The position numbers and the translations under genes were made by a program. The notes under the pieces are model-generated. The model saw only the letters and a program-made list of their open reading frames with translations. It did not search any database and was not told where the DNA came from. From positions 1 to 35,817 of the forward strand of contig JANLHQ010000011.1 of NCBI GenBank assembly GCA_024654415.1: a stretch of DNA of 35,817 nt. The letters run 5' to 3'. Below, piece after piece: positions 20,316-30,600 of this stretch (position 1 is the stretch's first letter; each line of letters opens with the position of its first letter). This DNA is from Candidatus Azambacteria bacterium. Lineage in GTDB: Bacteria > Patescibacteriota > Minisyncoccia > GWC2-36-17 > WO2-46-25.

Positions 20316-22160
20316 TTATTTTGCTACCGCGGTCTGCGGCATTAATTTTGATTTCTTTGCGCTTAATATGTTTACCTCTTGAAATAACTGATCGGAGAGC
20401 GCGGCATCGTTTTGTGCCTCTGCCTTTCGTAATGCGAACTCACGCTGACGAAGCTCGCTTTCTATAAGCTCACGCTCGATGCGTGACGCAGAAAAAATAA
20501 TTTCTTGCCCGATGGTCTCATATGCAGAGATCTCAGACATCAATAAAACTTCGTTAAAAATGTCCTGCGCAGCAGGAGTCATTGCTTCATCGAACTTTCC
20601 TGAATATCCGTTGATTTTACCATATTTCATAAATAAGTCAAACACTTCACGAGTAGGGGTAGAAATTATCTCTTTTCCTATATTTTTATCCTTCTGAATG
20701 AGATTAAGGAATTCAAACTGAGCAAGCGTATCAAATGATGCAATAAACGCCACCTCGTCTTTTTGGGCGTACATAACTGCCATAAGGTGCTCCAGAAACT
20801 TATCTACTATCGTGCGTTTTACCACCACTTTTTCCTCTGCTTTGGGTGGCGTAACGCCATGCTCGGGGAAGCTCTCCTCTGTTTTTATGCGTTTCATTTC
20901 TTCCTCTAAATATTCGACTTTTGTACCTAACCGTATAGAGAGTTGCTCGAGCCAATGATGTATTTCTACTCTGTTGGGAAGTTTCTTGATTTGCGGGAGC
21001 AGTGTCGCTGCAATACGTTTTTTGTCTTCTACTTTTTTAGGATCATATTTCGCGAGAGTGGTTTCAAAGTAGTATTCCATTACCGATACCGCGCGCGCAA
21101 TCTCTTCTGCAAGCTTTTTGGGATGGTCGACGACAAAATCAGCTGGATCCTTTTCTCCCGGAACTTTTGCGACACTCACCACAAACCCCTGGTCCCATGC
21201 GAGCGCGATACTTTTACGCGTTGCCATATCACCAGCCGGGTCTGCATCGAACAAAATACAAATTTTTGTGGCGTAGCGCTTGAGCGTCGCAAGCTGATAC
21301 GCAGTGAACGCCGTACCTGATACTGCAACACTATTCTTCACCCCGTCCTGATATGCCATGATCATATCCATCTGCCCCTCTACGAGCACCGCTGTTTCTT
21401 CTTTCCGGATTACCATCTTTGCTTTATCGAGCCCATACAACACCGTGCTTTTGTTATACAGTACGGTTTGAGGACTATTTACATACTTCCCCTCCCCTTC
21501 TCGCTCCTTAATATAGCGACCAGTGAAGGCAATGATGTCGCCGTTGGCATCTGCGATCGGGAACATAATTCTCCCACGGAAGCGATCGTAATATCGTTTT
21601 TTTCCTGCCTTTTCACTCAAGATCGTAAGCCCTGCCTTTTCGATCATTTCGGCCTTATGCCCTTTGAGCGTCAGGAATTGATATAGCCCTTCCCATGAAT
21701 CAAGAGCATATCCGATACGGAACTCGCTCATTGTTTCTTTGGTCATGCCGCGCTTTGTGAGATACGCGCGCGCTTCCTCGCCCGCTTCACTCTCGAAATT
21801 ATTTTGAAAATACCTCGTTGCGGCAGCGCAAATCTCAAGCAACTGCGTGCGCTCGGTTGCAAGCTTTGGGTCCTGTGCTCGTAGGGTTACTCCCGCCTTT
21901 TTTGCCAAAATACGCAATGCATCGACAAACTCTACTCCTTCCATTTTCATCACGAATTTGAAAATATCACCACCTTCGCCACAGCCAAAACAGTGCCATA
22001 TCTGGCGCGAGGATGAGACGTGAAATGAGGGTGTTTTTTCGTTGTGAAATGGGCACAATGCACGCCAATTTGCACCTGCTTTTTGCAGGCGAATATATCC
22101 CGATAGCACCTCGTGGACATCAAGCCTTGATTTAATTTCTTCAGAAGGAAAGCCAGCCAT
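20316..22160 (-). CDS. dnaG: DNA primase DnaG
   Basis: This 614-residue enzyme makes RNA primers for replication. The N-terminal CHC2 zinc finger is intact: C36, H39 (CPFHNEKTPSF) and C57, C60 (CFGCGEGGD). The RNA polymerase core and Toprim domain follow, with VEGQMDM near residue 260 and the acid cluster LFDADPAGD near 310. The C-terminal third is helical and poorly conserved, as expected for the helicase-binding region. Length is normal. It has a strong promoter at 22178-22206 and is followed after 11 bases by rpoD, as in the macromolecular-synthesis operon of many bacteria; rpsU is absent here. Confidence 0.95.
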   Translation of the reverse strand: MAGFPSEEIKSRLDVHEVLSGYIRLQKAGANWRALCPFHNEKTPSFHVSSSRQIWHCFGCGEGGDIFKFVMKMEGVEFVDALRILAKKAGVTLRAQDPKLATERTQLLEICAAATRYFQNNFESEAGEEARAYLTKRGMTKETMSEFRIGYALDSWEGLYQFLTLKGHKAEMIEKAGLTILSEKAGKKRYYDRFRGRIMFPIADANGDIIAFTGRYIKEREGEGKYVNSPQTVLYNKSTVLYGLDKAKMVIRKEETAVLVEGQMDMIMAYQDGVKNSVAVSGTAFTAYQLATLKRYATKICILFDADPAGDMATRKSIALAWDQGFVVSVAKVPGEKDPADFVVDHPKKLAEEIARAVSVMEYYFETTLAKYDPKKVEDKKRIAATLLPQIKKLPNRVEIHHWLEQLSIRLGTKVEYLEEEMKRIKTEESFPEHGVTPPKAEEKVVVKRTIVDKFLEHLMAVMYAQKDEVAFIASFDTLAQFEFLNLIQKDKNIGKEIISTPTREVFDLFMKYGKINGYSGKFDEAMTPAAQDIFNEVLLMSEISAYETIGQEIIFSASRIERELIESELRQREFALRKAEAQNDAALSDQLFQEVNILSAKKSKLMPQTAVAK

Positions 22161-22177
22161 AACTACATGTGCGCGGC

Positions 22178-22206
22178 ATTATAAAACAAACGCCTTTATT
22201 GCGCAA
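22178..22206 (-). promoter_or_regulatory. Promoter of dnaG-rpoD
   Basis: TTGCGC (22201-22206), a 17-base spacer and a perfect TATAAT (22178-22183) on the minus strand, with the dnaG ATG about 18 bases downstream of the -10 box. The leader is therefore very short. Confidence 0.7.
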
Positions 22207-22222
22207 ACGGTGTTTCACCGCA

Positions 22223-23383
22223 CTACTTCGAGAACCAGCCGATAAGCTGAGTGTGCGTAATATCCTTGGTAATACCATTCAGCTCTCTGTGACTCTCTTT
22301 GTCGATATCGATGATAGCATAATGTGACTCTCCTTCCTCGGACACCTCTACCAGTACGCTGTGCGTATCGGGCACCAAAGAAACTATACGAGTTGCATGC
22401 TCGATACTCTTTCTATTCGAACCATCAAGCTGTACCGCATATACATCACCATCCGAGGCAAACACCACTTTTGACTTATCGGCTGTAAGCAAAACACTGC
22501 TCACTTTTTCTCCTGGCAATGCAAGAATATCTGTTCTTTCTTTTGTTGTGATATTAAACGTAAATATACTCGTTGCATCTGCCGCAACAAAAAGCTCATG
22601 CAACGGATAAAATTGTCCTGCGCGCACGCCAGAGAACGATGCAACCGTCGCATACGAATACCGTTGCACATCAATCGCCCGCACCAGTGCTTTGCCATTC
22701 TTTATGCTTGTACAATATGCTTTTGCGCCATCCACTGACCATCCATTAAAATCGCACGCTTCGGAAGCAGGAGAGCTTATTGGCCAAGCGAATACGTCTT
22801 CGTTTTTTTCAAGGTCACGAATCGTAAGGATTCTCGTACCGAGCGAAGAAAATTGCTTGAAGTACAGCATCTTTTTCCCATCGGGAGAAATAGTGAAGCG
22901 TGGATCTTGCGGCACAAAAAAGGAATTAGCCAGTGGCACCGATCCCCCGTCTCGCGTAATCAGTATACTTTGTCCAGAATCAAGAAATACTGCGAAATTT
23001 TCACCATACTCTACTATTGTCGGGGTTGCCTCACTTTTACGCCATGGGATTGAAAAAACCTCTTCCTTTGAAAATGGAGCGTAATATACCTTAAAAATTT
23101 TAAGGCGCTTATCGGTCGAAGACACTTCGCCTATAAGGAAGTACTCGCCACGCGGAGTAGCTTCTCCGCGTGCAACCGAGGAGACCGCCTTCACTGCAGG
23201 CGCCACGACCGTAGACGGTCCACCACCGCTGCTACTATCACTACCAATAAACTGATATGCACCTAAAAATACTACCCCTGCAATAAATAAAACAACTACT
23301 AAAAGCGCAATCCAAAGAAAAGACTGTCTCCTTTTGAGAGAGCTGTGGTACTCATGATCCGATTGTACCGGTTGAAATGGCAT
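22223..23383 (-). CDS. Membrane-anchored beta-propeller-like protein
   Basis: This 386-residue protein has a short basic cytosolic tip, one transmembrane helix at about residues 24-47 (LWIALLVVVLFIAGVVFLG), a Ser/Gly/Pro linker, then an extracytoplasmic beta-rich domain. Repeats such as FTISPDGKKMLYF and VLLTADKSKVVFASDGDVYAVQLDG have the TolB/PD40 blade pattern (SPDG--I-F), so a beta-propeller is likely. Such domains bind proteins or glycans; no enzyme site is visible. A TATAAT at 23392-23397 and AGGGGA just before the ATG give it its own expression signals. It lies 52 bases after the O-antigen-ligase-like gene and may also be read through from it. Confidence 0.6.
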   Translation of the reverse strand: MPFQPVQSDHEYHSSLKRRQSFLWIALLVVVLFIAGVVFLGAYQFIGSDSSSGGGPSTVVAPAVKAVSSVARGEATPRGEYFLIGEVSSTDKRLKIFKVYYAPFSKEEVFSIPWRKSEATPTIVEYGENFAVFLDSGQSILITRDGGSVPLANSFFVPQDPRFTISPDGKKMLYFKQFSSLGTRILTIRDLEKNEDVFAWPISSPASEACDFNGWSVDGAKAYCTSIKNGKALVRAIDVQRYSYATVASFSGVRAGQFYPLHELFVAADATSIFTFNITTKERTDILALPGEKVSSVLLTADKSKVVFASDGDVYAVQLDGSNRKSIEHATRIVSLVPDTHSVLVEVSEEGESHYAIIDIDKESHRELNGITKDITHTQLIGWFSK

Positions 23384-23435
23384 TCCCCTATATTATACAC
23401 ATTCCTTACCAAAAGATACAGAATTACCCTGTGTA

Positions 23436-25586
23436 TTACTGCTTCACTTTCTCAGCTTTTTTCACATCAAGAGCCCTTATGAACGATTCTGCCTGCTCCG
23501 CGAGCGAAGGATCGCCCGCAACGGCTTTCTGAGCTGATGCAACCGCCTCATCATATGCACCAAGTGCCGCAAAATTCTCGGCCAGATCGATATACGCACG
23601 CACATCCAAGTGTGTATCAGCATTGAAAATAGCACGCGTAGCAGTAAGCGCTTGCTCATGTGCACCCGCCTTACGATATGCGAGCGCAAGGCGTATCTGA
23701 AGATCTATCACGTTAGGATTTAATACAACTGCTTTTGCAAGCACTGTCACCGCTCCTTGGGAATCCCCCGCAAGCATCTTTACCTCTCCCCACTGAAGAT
23801 ATAGCATCGGCTTGCGTGGCGCGAGCTCTTGCGCGCGGGCAAGTATTTTATCGGCTTGCATGTGTGCATCAGGAATATCCACTGACGCAAGCGCATCGGC
23901 ATTGCCACTTAAAAAAGTAGCATAGTAAAGATAATTTCTAAAATTGAGCGGACCTCGCGCGATGCTATTTTCCATTTCTTGTATCACAAATTCACCGGCG
24001 CGCCGCCGTAATGCTTCATCTGTAATGCGTTCTTCGTGCAGTAGGTCGCTTACATAATCTGCGAGTTTCCCACGAATCTCCTCGCGCCCAAAATTACTGT
24101 AAGCAAGCGCACGCTCAAAGTGCCCCAGTGCTTCATCCGCGGACGATAGTGAGGTCTGTAATGCTCCAACCGTATGGTACGCGCCAAGCGCCGGACGGAC
24201 ATCTACCCAATACACCATGCCCGCAAAGAGTGGGAGGAGAATGAGAGCGGTCTTGAGTGAGGGATTGTAAAACTTCCTCGCCTTATCCTCCGATGCGTGC
24301 GCACCCTCCTCGCCAAGCGTGAACCCACTACCTGCAAACGCACAAAATATAAAAAACGGGAGATATGTCACCAAGCTATCAAACACAAAAATATTTTGCG
24401 TGAAATACGCAGCAATCAATGCAAACGAAAACATCCCGATCCAATACTTTTCAGGGGCGGAGCGTGCAAACGTAATAATACGAAATACGAGGTATATAAA
24501 AAGAGCGGCGTACGCCAGAAGCCCTGCAATACCCATGGTTGTCGCGATATCGAAGAAAATATTATGCGCGTGATCAAACCAATTTTCGGTTGGATATAAT
24601 TTTGGATTGTAATATTTATCAAACACGAGATTATAATTCTCAGGCCCCCACCCGAGTATCGGGCGCGCCATAAACCCCTCCCACCCTGTCGAAACAGAAA
24701 GTAACCGTGTTTGCACTGTAGCGTCAGAGAGTGAAATCGATGAAAAGCGCTGGAATGACTGATATATTCCCCCTCCCTCAAGCATTACCACCGCAAGCAG
24801 TGCAAATGCAATTATGGCGAGCGCCCATTGTATGTGCTTTTTTTTGATAAGCGCTACGCGTATTGGCTTAAACAGATACGCGAGAAAGAGCACTATACCC
24901 GCCACCGCGAGCCCAACTGCCGCACCGCGTGTGCCCGTGAAATAAATAATGACCACATTAAGCGCAATCGAAATTGCCGCACCTACGCGGAACGCAAGAC
25001 GGCTCTCCTTCATAAGCAACATACATGCAAAAAATATTGCAAATAGTAGATACCCTGCGACAAACGCCGCGTTGCCAATCGTAGAATCAATGCGGTCGAT
25101 TCCCGCATGGTAAACCCATCCGATACCAAGTTTTTGCCCTACTCCATACAAACTCACCAGTACGCTTGCGAGTACGAACGTGCGTAAAAGCCACAACCAA
25201 TCTTTTTGTGATACGAATACCGACCGCACTATTAGATACAGCGCTACAAAATGAGCCATAGTAACCACTGAGAGCATTCGCTCGTAGGTGCCAAAGAAGC
25301 TTCGTGCCGGATCTACCCCTAACGCTGCAGCGAGGACATATACGCCAAAAAATGCAAGCACAAGCTTGGTAAGGATGTCGAATTTCGGCGCATACTTCTT
25401 ATCGAGTGAAACCGCCAGAATATAAAAGAATAGCGCGACCGTGACCGCAATTTGAAAAAAAAGCGTCTTGGGAACAATAAAGGGAAAGAAAAACGGTGCG
25501 GAAAGCACCAACGGAGAAAACAGCGAGGCAAGTATTCCCCCTTTTGCGATATTCACATATAGTTTTTTTACATCTTCTCTATTCAT
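23436..25586 (-). CDS. O-antigen ligase-like (Wzy_C) membrane protein with TPR tail, paralogue 1
   Basis: The 716-residue protein has about 12 transmembrane helices in residues 1-440, then a soluble C-terminal region of TPR-like helical pairs (about 450-710, for example MLYLQWGEVKMLAGDSQGAV). The membrane part carries the O-antigen ligase/polymerase signature: RSFFGTYER, TGTRGAAVG and a periplasmic loop ILGWGPENYN ... WFDHAHNIF. Family members join or polymerise lipid-linked glycans onto acceptors outside the membrane. It is three bases downstream of a 696-residue paralogue and shares its layout with the one at 32535. The acceptor could be a lipid, a glycan or a protein; glycosylation of surface proteins is possible given the neighbouring multidomain protein. 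Confidence 0.8.
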   Translation of the reverse strand: MNREDVKKLYVNIAKGGILASLFSPLVLSAPFFFPFIVPKTLFFQIAVTVALFFYILAVSLDKKYAPKFDILTKLVLAFFGVYVLAAALGVDPARSFFGTYERMLSVVTMAHFVALYLIVRSVFVSQKDWLWLLRTFVLASVLVSLYGVGQKLGIGWVYHAGIDRIDSTIGNAAFVAGYLLFAIFFACMLLMKESRLAFRVGAAISIALNVVIIYFTGTRGAAVGLAVAGIVLFLAYLFKPIRVALIKKKHIQWALAIIAFALLAVVMLEGGGIYQSFQRFSSISLSDATVQTRLLSVSTGWEGFMARPILGWGPENYNLVFDKYYNPKLYPTENWFDHAHNIFFDIATTMGIAGLLAYAALFIYLVFRIITFARSAPEKYWIGMFSFALIAAYFTQNIFVFDSLVTYLPFFIFCAFAGSGFTLGEEGAHASEDKARKFYNPSLKTALILLPLFAGMVYWVDVRPALGAYHTVGALQTSLSSADEALGHFERALAYSNFGREEIRGKLADYVSDLLHEERITDEALRRRAGEFVIQEMENSIARGPLNFRNYLYYATFLSGNADALASVDIPDAHMQADKILARAQELAPRKPMLYLQWGEVKMLAGDSQGAVTVLAKAVVLNPNVIDLQIRLALAYRKAGAHEQALTATRAIFNADTHLDVRAYIDLAENFAALGAYDEAVASAQKAVAGDPSLAEQAESFIRALDVKKAEKVKQ

Positions 25587-25589
25587 ATA

Positions 25590-27680
25590 TTATTGCTGTG
25601 CCACCTGTGCTGCTCGCGCATACCACACTTGTGCTTCCTCTTGCATACCGCGTTTTTCGTATTGCTGTGCGAGCCAGCCCATTTCCTTTTCACTTACCAA
25701 TGGAAGTCCATTTTGCACACCTTCATCAAGCGCATAAAATGCCTTGTCTTCATTTTCTACTAAGCTGTATGCAATAAATGCAACGCGATAAAAATCATAA
25801 AACTTTTTGCTTTTTGCTATACCTTCTTCTGCGCGCTCAGCTGCGCCAGTATAATCACCCTCGATCAGTGCGCGCTGCGCAAGCACTAACGGCACCTCAA
25901 GGCGCTCGGGCGCGAGCTCCTGAGCCTGCGCAAGAACACCCTCAACTCGCTCGTCGTTTTCGATACCAAGCAGAAGCTGTATATTATACAACCTGCCAAG
26001 CTCACTGTAGGCAAGATAATCATGAGGATGCTGGCGTATATACGCATCGAGCTCGCGCATGGCAAAGGGAAGAAAATCATCGGTGAATTCTTGTGGCGAT
26101 TGCCTTCCGAATGTCTGATAAAAATTAAACGCATATACGGCAAGTGATTTTTGCACCGTGCCCTTTCCGTATGTTGAGATGCCGAGTGCTCGCTCATATA
26201 TATCCGTTGCCGCCACAAGCACACCATGTGGCTCCACTTCTCCGATGCGCTGTCGCAGATCATCCGCGTCAGAAAGTGCGCGATCAGCGAGGGCGGGGCG
26301 TATATTCACCGCCCACCCCACATATGCGAGCGCGAGAAATACGGTGAGCGCGGTTACTGCAAAAGAAACCGTAAGCGGCTCTTGTGTGGCTTGTGGCACA
26401 TGAGGCTGATCTTCGCGGGTGTGCGTAATGCGTGCCGTGACATATCCGAATACTAAAAAGAGCGGTAGAAAGGATGTAAGTGTGTCCATATTGAAAAACC
26501 CCTGCATACCATACATCACCACGAATGCACCAAGAATAATCGAAGTATGCGCACCGAACGCACCCTCACGTCTCCCCTTCCATAACAAATATAAAAACAT
26601 CATGAACATACTGATATATGCAAGCACCCCAATACCCCCCGCAGTCGCAAGCTGTTCGATGAGTATGTTGTGTGCACGATCGAATTCGGTCTCCCCTATT
26701 TCGTATGTATAAAACCCCGGGTCAAAATATTTATTGAATACGACTTTAAAATTCTCAGGACCCACGCCAAGAAGCGGTGCATCCAAAAAACCTTTCCATC
26801 CTGCTTCCCATGAAAAAAGACGCGTACGCGTCGTAACATCAGAAAATGAGAAAATGGCAAGACGGCTAATACCCACTTTTACACCAAGGCTAGTGTGGGC
26901 AAGCCCAAGCACTGCGCCACCCACCAACACAAATGTAATAAACAATGCAACAAGAAGCATCTTTATTCGTTTTGTCTTGTGTTCATACCAGAAAATATAT
27001 CCGCACCCCATCACCATGATCCCCGCCGCGAGCGCAAGCATCGCCGCACGCGTGCTGGTGAGCATCGCGACCACGACATTCACCATAGCAATTCCGCCGA
27101 GCGCGAGCCTCCACGGGCGCGCAAAAAATGCTCCAAGCGCGAGCCATAGCGCAATTGCCGCATTCAGCAAGAGATAGGTTGCGAAAAACCCGGCATTGCC
27201 AATAGTGCTATAAATACGCCCTATGTCTTCAAAGAAGAATTGATACACGCCGTAACCGGCGGTCAGGAAACTCGCCCCCACCGACACCGCCAGTAGCCAC
27301 CGCCATGCGCGATCTTCGCGCACCACTGCACTCACGATAACAAAAAATATGAAGAAGTGAATAATCGTGATAAATCCCCAGTGTCGGTCAAAATCAGAAA
27401 AGAAGCTTCGCATCGGATCAAGCCCGAATACTCCCGCAAGTGCCTGTGCCCCGATGAATACCGCAACAGCCCAGAGCATTGGAGAAAGCTTGGGCGCATA
27501 CGCGCTATTTCTCAGCACCAAAAGAAAATATACAAAGAGCATCGCCTCAACGATCAAGCGAAAAAGGAACGTCTGCGGTGCAACATGCGACGGATAGAAA
27601 TACACAGAAAACACCAGCGGCACACACAATGCCGCGCCTGTAAGCCATTTAATGATGGTTACGAGAGTATTGTCGCTCAT
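25590..27680 (-). CDS. O-antigen ligase-like (Wzy_C) membrane protein with TPR tail, paralogue 2
   Basis: This 696-residue paralogue of its downstream neighbour has the same order: multiple membrane helices, RSFFSDFDRHWG at about 95, STIGNAGFFATY, TSTRAAM, then LLGVGPENFK ... FDRAHNIL with the conserved Arg/His loop, and a TPR-like tail from about 470 (ERALGISTYG, AQELAPERLEVPLVLAQRA). Divergence from paralogue 1 is considerable, so the duplication is old and the substrates may differ. Its ATG overlaps the stop of the 1216-residue surface protein gene by four bases, indicating coupled translation and perhaps a functional link with that exported product. Confidence 0.8.
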   Translation of the reverse strand: MSDNTLVTIIKWLTGAALCVPLVFSVYFYPSHVAPQTFLFRLIVEAMLFVYFLLVLRNSAYAPKLSPMLWAVAVFIGAQALAGVFGLDPMRSFFSDFDRHWGFITIIHFFIFFVIVSAVVREDRAWRWLLAVSVGASFLTAGYGVYQFFFEDIGRIYSTIGNAGFFATYLLLNAAIALWLALGAFFARPWRLALGGIAMVNVVVAMLTSTRAAMLALAAGIMVMGCGYIFWYEHKTKRIKMLLVALFITFVLVGGAVLGLAHTSLGVKVGISRLAIFSFSDVTTRTRLFSWEAGWKGFLDAPLLGVGPENFKVVFNKYFDPGFYTYEIGETEFDRAHNILIEQLATAGGIGVLAYISMFMMFLYLLWKGRREGAFGAHTSIILGAFVVMYGMQGFFNMDTLTSFLPLFLVFGYVTARITHTREDQPHVPQATQEPLTVSFAVTALTVFLALAYVGWAVNIRPALADRALSDADDLRQRIGEVEPHGVLVAATDIYERALGISTYGKGTVQKSLAVYAFNFYQTFGRQSPQEFTDDFLPFAMRELDAYIRQHPHDYLAYSELGRLYNIQLLLGIENDERVEGVLAQAQELAPERLEVPLVLAQRALIEGDYTGAAERAEEGIAKSKKFYDFYRVAFIAYSLVENEDKAFYALDEGVQNGLPLVSEKEMGWLAQQYEKRGMQEEAQVWYARAAQVAQQ

Positions 27681-30600
27681 GGTCTATATACTACATCTTT
27701 AAGGTTATTCGTGAAAGTATTATTCGCTGCTTTCAGAAAATCCTCGGTAAGCACAGACGCTGATTCCGTGCCAATACTGATACCGATACCGCCGATAGTT
27801 TCCCGTGAATTTTTTATCGCTTCTTTCGTATTGCGAATATCGGAATTTGCAATCGTCGGCCACGAATTGCCTTCTATGAACACCGCAATCGCAAGATTCT
27901 TATCAAATGTTGCATGCGAGATTGTCGGGCTTGCATCTTGTATAAGCAGGGCTCCTTTATACCCCATACACGGCCCTCCAAAATATGCGTATGGACACAG
28001 GTTCTCCCCACTCCCTCCGTAACGAATGTGTACATATTCCAGAATAGAATCAGAAGAAGTTGCACCAATGAATTGGATATTTTTCCACGCTCCTGACACC
28101 AATGCCCTACCGTCGCCACTGTCATACCCATCACTGTCATCCGCGGATGCGGTGAAAATAATCGGTCGCTCCGCGGTGCCTTGCGCTTTCAATACGCCAC
28201 GAACTATCACTGGATTTGCAATGCTCTTAATAACGGTGCCCGGCTCGATGGTCAGCGCACCGCCTTCGGTTATCGTGATACCATTGCGGAGAATATAGGG
28301 CATGGTATCGGCACGCAGTGTTTTTACCTGCTCATCCCTCGCCACAAGATAGATATAAAACCCACCTTTATGCTCGCTGTCCCGGTTATTCGTATTTTCT
28401 AAATTAAGATCGCCGTAGGAGCGAGTAAACTCGCCGTTTTTCCAGTTACTCGTAAATATATTGTCTTTTACAATAAGTGGCGTGCTCGTTGCGGATTCTG
28501 AGCTTATGCCGATCCTATTATCTTCAAAAATATTTGCGATAATATCTGCCGTAGAGCTCGCATCTGCGATGCGTATGCCTGCCCCATAATACATTTCCGA
28601 ATATGTATCCTCCGGAGCAGTGGTATTTTTTATTGTATTGCGCGTGATGAACGGGTGCGCACCATCTTCCACATAGAGAGCGACCATGTAATTTTTATCA
28701 AACACCGAATCAGTAATGCGCGGGCGCGCCCCAGAGGTGGCGAGAACACCGGTGATTTTTCTATTTACCAGCTGCCCGCCGTATTTCATGTGCGCATACG
28801 ATACCACCGATGGGATTGTGATATTATAAAAATGAATAGCGCTCCAATCAGCGGGATTTGGCTTTGTTGCTGAACCGTTTTGATTGGAGTCGATACCATC
28901 TACTTCGTCATCTGAAAACGAAGTGAATATTATCGGCTCCTCTCCCGTACCTTCCGCACGCAATGCTCCGTATACGTTCATGCCAGCGGTGCTTGCAAAT
29001 TTCACTACCGTACCCGGCTCAATGGTAAGCGTTGCGTTGTTAGAAATCGAGAGCTCAAGTGGCGAAACATAATACGGGCTGTACGCCTTGCGCCACACCG
29101 TATCTTCAGCAATGCTTCTTGTCGGTGTGTAATATCCAGTCACGCTGTTTTTCATGCCCGGCGTACCAAGGATGTCGCCATCCTTTGCGTCTTTTGCAAA
29201 CGGCGGTGTGAGCGCTTCCGAATATGTTTTCCAATTACTCTGACTCGCGCCTGACGCATGGGGGCTTACGCGTTCCAATGAACGGCGCTCTTCTTTTTTG
29301 CTTGCAAAGAGCCAATACCCGAAATCAATATAGTCCACTGTGGTAGTTCCATTGGTAGTTTTCTGTTTGAGATAGAGGTTCCCCTCGGGATAGGAATCAA
29401 CCAACACGCCTTTATGCGAAGAATACACCATGTTCTCCGCCTGATCGGTGGTCGTGCTTACGGTACGCTCAAGAAGAAAATATCCTTTTGCAGGAATCAC
29501 TCCTTTCAAGGTAACGGAAAATTTTTGACTCTTGCTTTCAAGCGTCCATTTGTTGGCAGGGTCGAGGTCGAAGTCGATATCGCTGTTTGTTTTATTATAC
29601 AGCTCTATCCATTCATCATTTGCCGCCGCCTTTGTGCCCATCCATGCAATTTCATTGATAACGATTGGCGCACCATCAATGATCTCCGGCTCTACAATAA
29701 TCACAGGTTCGGTTGATGTTGCCGTATCAATCACCTCCTCCGTCGTAGTTGCGGTATCAGTAACCGTATCGGGCGTTGAAGTTGCGGTGCTATCGGTCGA
29801 TGTCGCTGTGGTATCTGTTGTCGTAGAAGCCGCAAAAAAACTAAGCGGCTCTTGATCCTCCTCTGGTGGAGTAGCAACAAGCGCATCAGGAGAAACACCG
29901 CTCACATAAGCGCTCCCATGATACACAGGAGTGGTCGTGGTAGCTGTGGACAGATCAGCACTATTTACGACGTCCGACGTCGTAAATTCACTTGCAGAAG
30001 TTTCCACGACCTCAAGAAGCGGAGCATCCGATGGACTCACCGGTATGTCTTGGGCAATATCTTGCGCGCTTGGCGCATCCACCACCACGGGAACGATTGG
30101 GACCTCATATGCAATAGGGTCGACAGCGATAATTGTTTCGGGCTGCGGTTGCGCGGTCGCTGGCTGTAATGTCGGCTCCGGCAATGGTTGCGACGCCGTC
30201 TGCGTCATCCCCTGCCCTTCCGGCTGCGCGTTTGTACTGATTAGCCCGCTCAACTGCGCAGGAAGGAAATTTATATAAAAAACCATCGCAGAATCATATG
30301 CATCCATTAGCGCCATTGCCACATTGGAAAGAGGGGTGCTGGCGATCATAGCGATATCTCCCCACATATATCCGATATTACTCTTGACGCTACTCAATCC
30401 CACTACACTATTTGCCAAAAGATTAAATTTTTTCGCTTGTTTTTCAGCATCAATCTGCTCAAATTGTTTTACGAAATAATCTATAACGCCCGCGCTATAC
30501 CCAACTGCTTTCGGAGATAATAAATTCCAATAATCGGAGTGAATTTGAGGATCGTCGATTGCGTAAACTGGATTAATTACATCCGGATTATCAGAAAAAG